Source: Fictibacillus terranigra
GTDB lineage: Bacteria > Bacillota > Bacilli > Bacillales > Fictibacillaceae
DNA length: 64,000 bases
Direction: 5' to 3'
NCBI RefSeq assembly: GCF_030412265.1
Contig: NZ_JAUHLN010000001.1
Location: 682,001 to 746,000 of the forward strand
Part shown: positions 62,681-64,000 of the stretch, piece after piece
Numbering within the stretch: the first letter of the stretch is position 1
Layout of the letters: each line of letters opens with the position of its first letter
Program-made: the position numbers and the translations under genes
Notes under the pieces: model-generated
Databases searched by the model: none
What the model saw: only the letters and a program-made list of their open reading frames with translations
What the model was told of the DNA's origin: nothing

Positions 62681-63496
62681 GTGGACTCTAGTATTCAACC
62701 GATCGACAGGGTTGCTTTAGAACTAGGCCCCATAACCGTCTATTGGTATGGGGTGATCATCGGGCTTGGAGCTTTGCTCGGCCTTTGGATTGCCGTCAGG
62801 GAATCTGAACGCCGCGGGCTCGGAAAAGATGCGTTCGTGGACGTCGTCATGTGGGCGGTGCCGATAGCGATCATCTGTGCGCGCATTTATTATGTCTCAT
62901 TTGAGTGGGACTTTTACAGCAAGCATCCCAATAAAATCGTCGCGATCTGGGAAGGGGGCATCGCCATTCATGGTGCGCTCATCGGATCATTTTTAACAGC
63001 TTTTATTTTTTCAAAAATGAGCGGCATCTCCTTCTGGAAGCTTGCGGACATCGCAGCACCGAGCATCATACTGGGACAGGGAATCGGGCGCTGGGGCAAC
63101 TTTATGAATCAGGAGGCACATGGCGGGCCGGTGAGCCGGAGCTTTTTGGAGAATACGCTGCATCTTCCGGATTTTATCGTGAATCAGATGTACATTAACG
63201 GATCGTACTATCACCCTACTTTTTTATATGAATCACTTTGGGATTTAGCCGGATTTGTGATCCTCATGTTACTGAGAAAAGCAAACCTTAAACGGGGAGA
63301 GCTGTTTTTCAGCTATGTGATCTGGTACTCCATCGGGAGATTTTTCGTTGAAGGATTGCGGACGGATAGCCTGATGCTGACATCAAACTTAAGGATCGCC
63401 CAAGTGATCTCACTCGTCCTGATCGTCTTGTCGGTCAGTTTAATCATCTATCGACGCAAAACGGGCATGTCCGAGAAACGCTACCTGGAAGGGTGA
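62681..63496 (+). CDS. lgt: Prolipoprotein diacylglyceryl transferase
   Basis: The 271-residue membrane enzyme moves the diacylglyceryl group of phosphatidylglycerol onto the lipobox cysteine of preprolipoproteins. Motifs: [11 protein letters not shown], the invariant [18 protein letters not shown] (residues about 130-148), and [16 protein letters not shown] near the C-terminus. Seven membrane helices are visible. GTG 62681 follows AAAAGGAAGTGG. It serves the several lipoproteins in this window. Confidence 0.96.
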   Translation: MDSSIQPIDRVALELGPITVYWYGVIIGLGALLGLWIAVRESERRGLGKDAFVDVVMWAVPIAIICARIYYVSFEWDFYSKHPNKIVAIWEGGIAIHGALIGSFLTAFIFSKMSGISFWKLADIAAPSIILGQGIGRWGNFMNQEAHGGPVSRSFLENTLHLPDFIVNQMYINGSYYHPTFLYESLWDLAGFVILMLLRKANLKRGELFFSYVIWYSIGRFFVEGLRTDSLMLTSNLRIAQVISLVLIVLSVSLIIYRRKTGMSEKRYLEG

Positions 63497-63545
63497 GCCG
63501 CTCGGCTGACCTTTACATAAAACAAAAAACAAGAAAGGAATTCTT

Positions 63546-64000
63546 ATGAAAATCAATACGGCTTTATTTGATTTAGACGGAACACTCATTAATACGAACG
63601 AGCTGATCATTGCCTCCTATCTTCACACGCTTGATAAGTTTTTTCCAGAACAGTACAACCGTGAACATATCATTCCCCTGATGGGTATGCCTCTGACAGA
63701 GACGATGGAACTCTTTGATAAGAACCAAGTGAAGGAACTCATAGAAACTTACAAAGATCATAACCTCTCTCATCACGATGAACTCGTTACAGAGTTTGAA
63801 GGGGTTATTGAAACGATAGAGACGCTGCATAAGAATGGCTATAAACTAGGTATCGTAACAACGAAAATGAGGAACTCGGTTCATTTGGGCCTTAAACTCG
63901 CAGGCCTTGACCGTTTCTTTGAGACGATCGTTACGCTCGATGATGTAGAGCGAGCGAAGCCGGATGCTGAACCTGTGGAAAAAGCGCTGGCACTGCTAAA
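63546..64000 (+). CDS. ppaX: Pyrophosphatase PpaX, 5' part (cut by window end)
   Basis: The first 151 codons of a HAD-type phosphatase: ALFDLDGTLINTNELI (motif I, nucleophile Asp), the cap region with PLMGMPLTETM, GIVTTKMR (motif II) and DDVERAKPDAEP (motif III Lys). PpaX hydrolyses pyrophosphate released by HPr-P dephosphorylation by HprK, which explains the conserved hprK-lgt-ppaX order. ATG 63546 follows AGAAAGGAATT. The 3' end lies beyond the window. Confidence 0.93.
   Translation, partial: MKINTALFDLDGTLINTNELIIASYLHTLDKFFPEQYNREHIIPLMGMPLTETMELFDKNQVKELIETYKDHNLSHHDELVTEFEGVIETIETLHKNGYKLGIVTTKMRNSVHLGLKLAGLDRFFETIVTLDDVERAKPDAEPVEKALALL

Overview
The window is chromosomal DNA from a low- to mid-GC, Gram-positive, endospore-forming-type bacterium of the Bacillaceae. 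The main evidence is a backbone in Bacillus subtilis order: hpf(end)-secA-prfB-yvjA-ftsE-ftsX-...-ctpB-minJ at the left, and csbA-uvrB-uvrA-yvlABCD-hprK-lgt-ppaX(start) at the right. Strong AGGAGG-type ribosome binding sites, many TTG/GTG starts and Bacillus-type Fur, Zur, LexA and extended -10 sites agree. A Fictibacillus-like genus is plausible but cannot be proven from the sequence alone. No rRNA, tRNA or CRISPR array was seen.

Left part (1-16.5 kb): protein export and translation (secA; prfB with its programmed +1 frameshift), then an intact IS3-family element (about 6643-8062) inserted into an array of 21-bp degenerate repeats. Next come a YitT-family membrane protein, the division/cell-wall module ftsE-ftsX with an EnvC-like M23 hydrolase, the carboxy-terminal protease ctpB and the division-site protein minJ. 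A second EnvC-like paralogue lies alone at 24.5 kb.

Middle part (16.5-45 kb), accessory and metal-homeostasis genes: a Fur-controlled siderophore ABC transporter with a neighbouring, also Fur-boxed, ferredoxin-NADP reductase; two decayed loci (a TetR remnant and a shattered nucleotidyltransferase gene); the copper pair ycnJ-ycnI; a DNA-alkylation repair cluster; the divergent citA/citR pair followed by a relocated cccB-like cytochrome; cardiolipin synthase; an OpuA-type osmoprotectant transporter whose permease and binding protein are fused; a manganese catalase; and a compact Zur island (znuA-like binding protein, zinc-free ribosomal protein S14, COG0523 GTPase) with four Zur boxes.

Between the catalase and the Zur island is an unannotated unit: promoter, about 170-nt structured leader with a strong terminator and a competing hairpin, then a 31-codon membrane-peptide ORF. 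This looks like a cis-regulatory RNA I cannot assign to a family.

Right part (45-64 kb): gtaB with a YkoS-like membrane protein and a GtrA protein (cell-surface glycosylation), a CDF metal exporter behind a short attenuator-like transcript, a general-stress neighbourhood (orphan RsbT-like kinase, YflT-like protein with a sigma-B-like promoter, csbA), the SOS-controlled uvrBA genes, yvlABCD, and hprK-lgt-ppaX.

The most unusual observations are the three intergenic arrays of about 21-bp repeats, each just downstream of a terminator, one split by the IS with restored phase; the orphan structured RNA plus micro-ORF at 40.3-40.6 kb; and the decaying loci.
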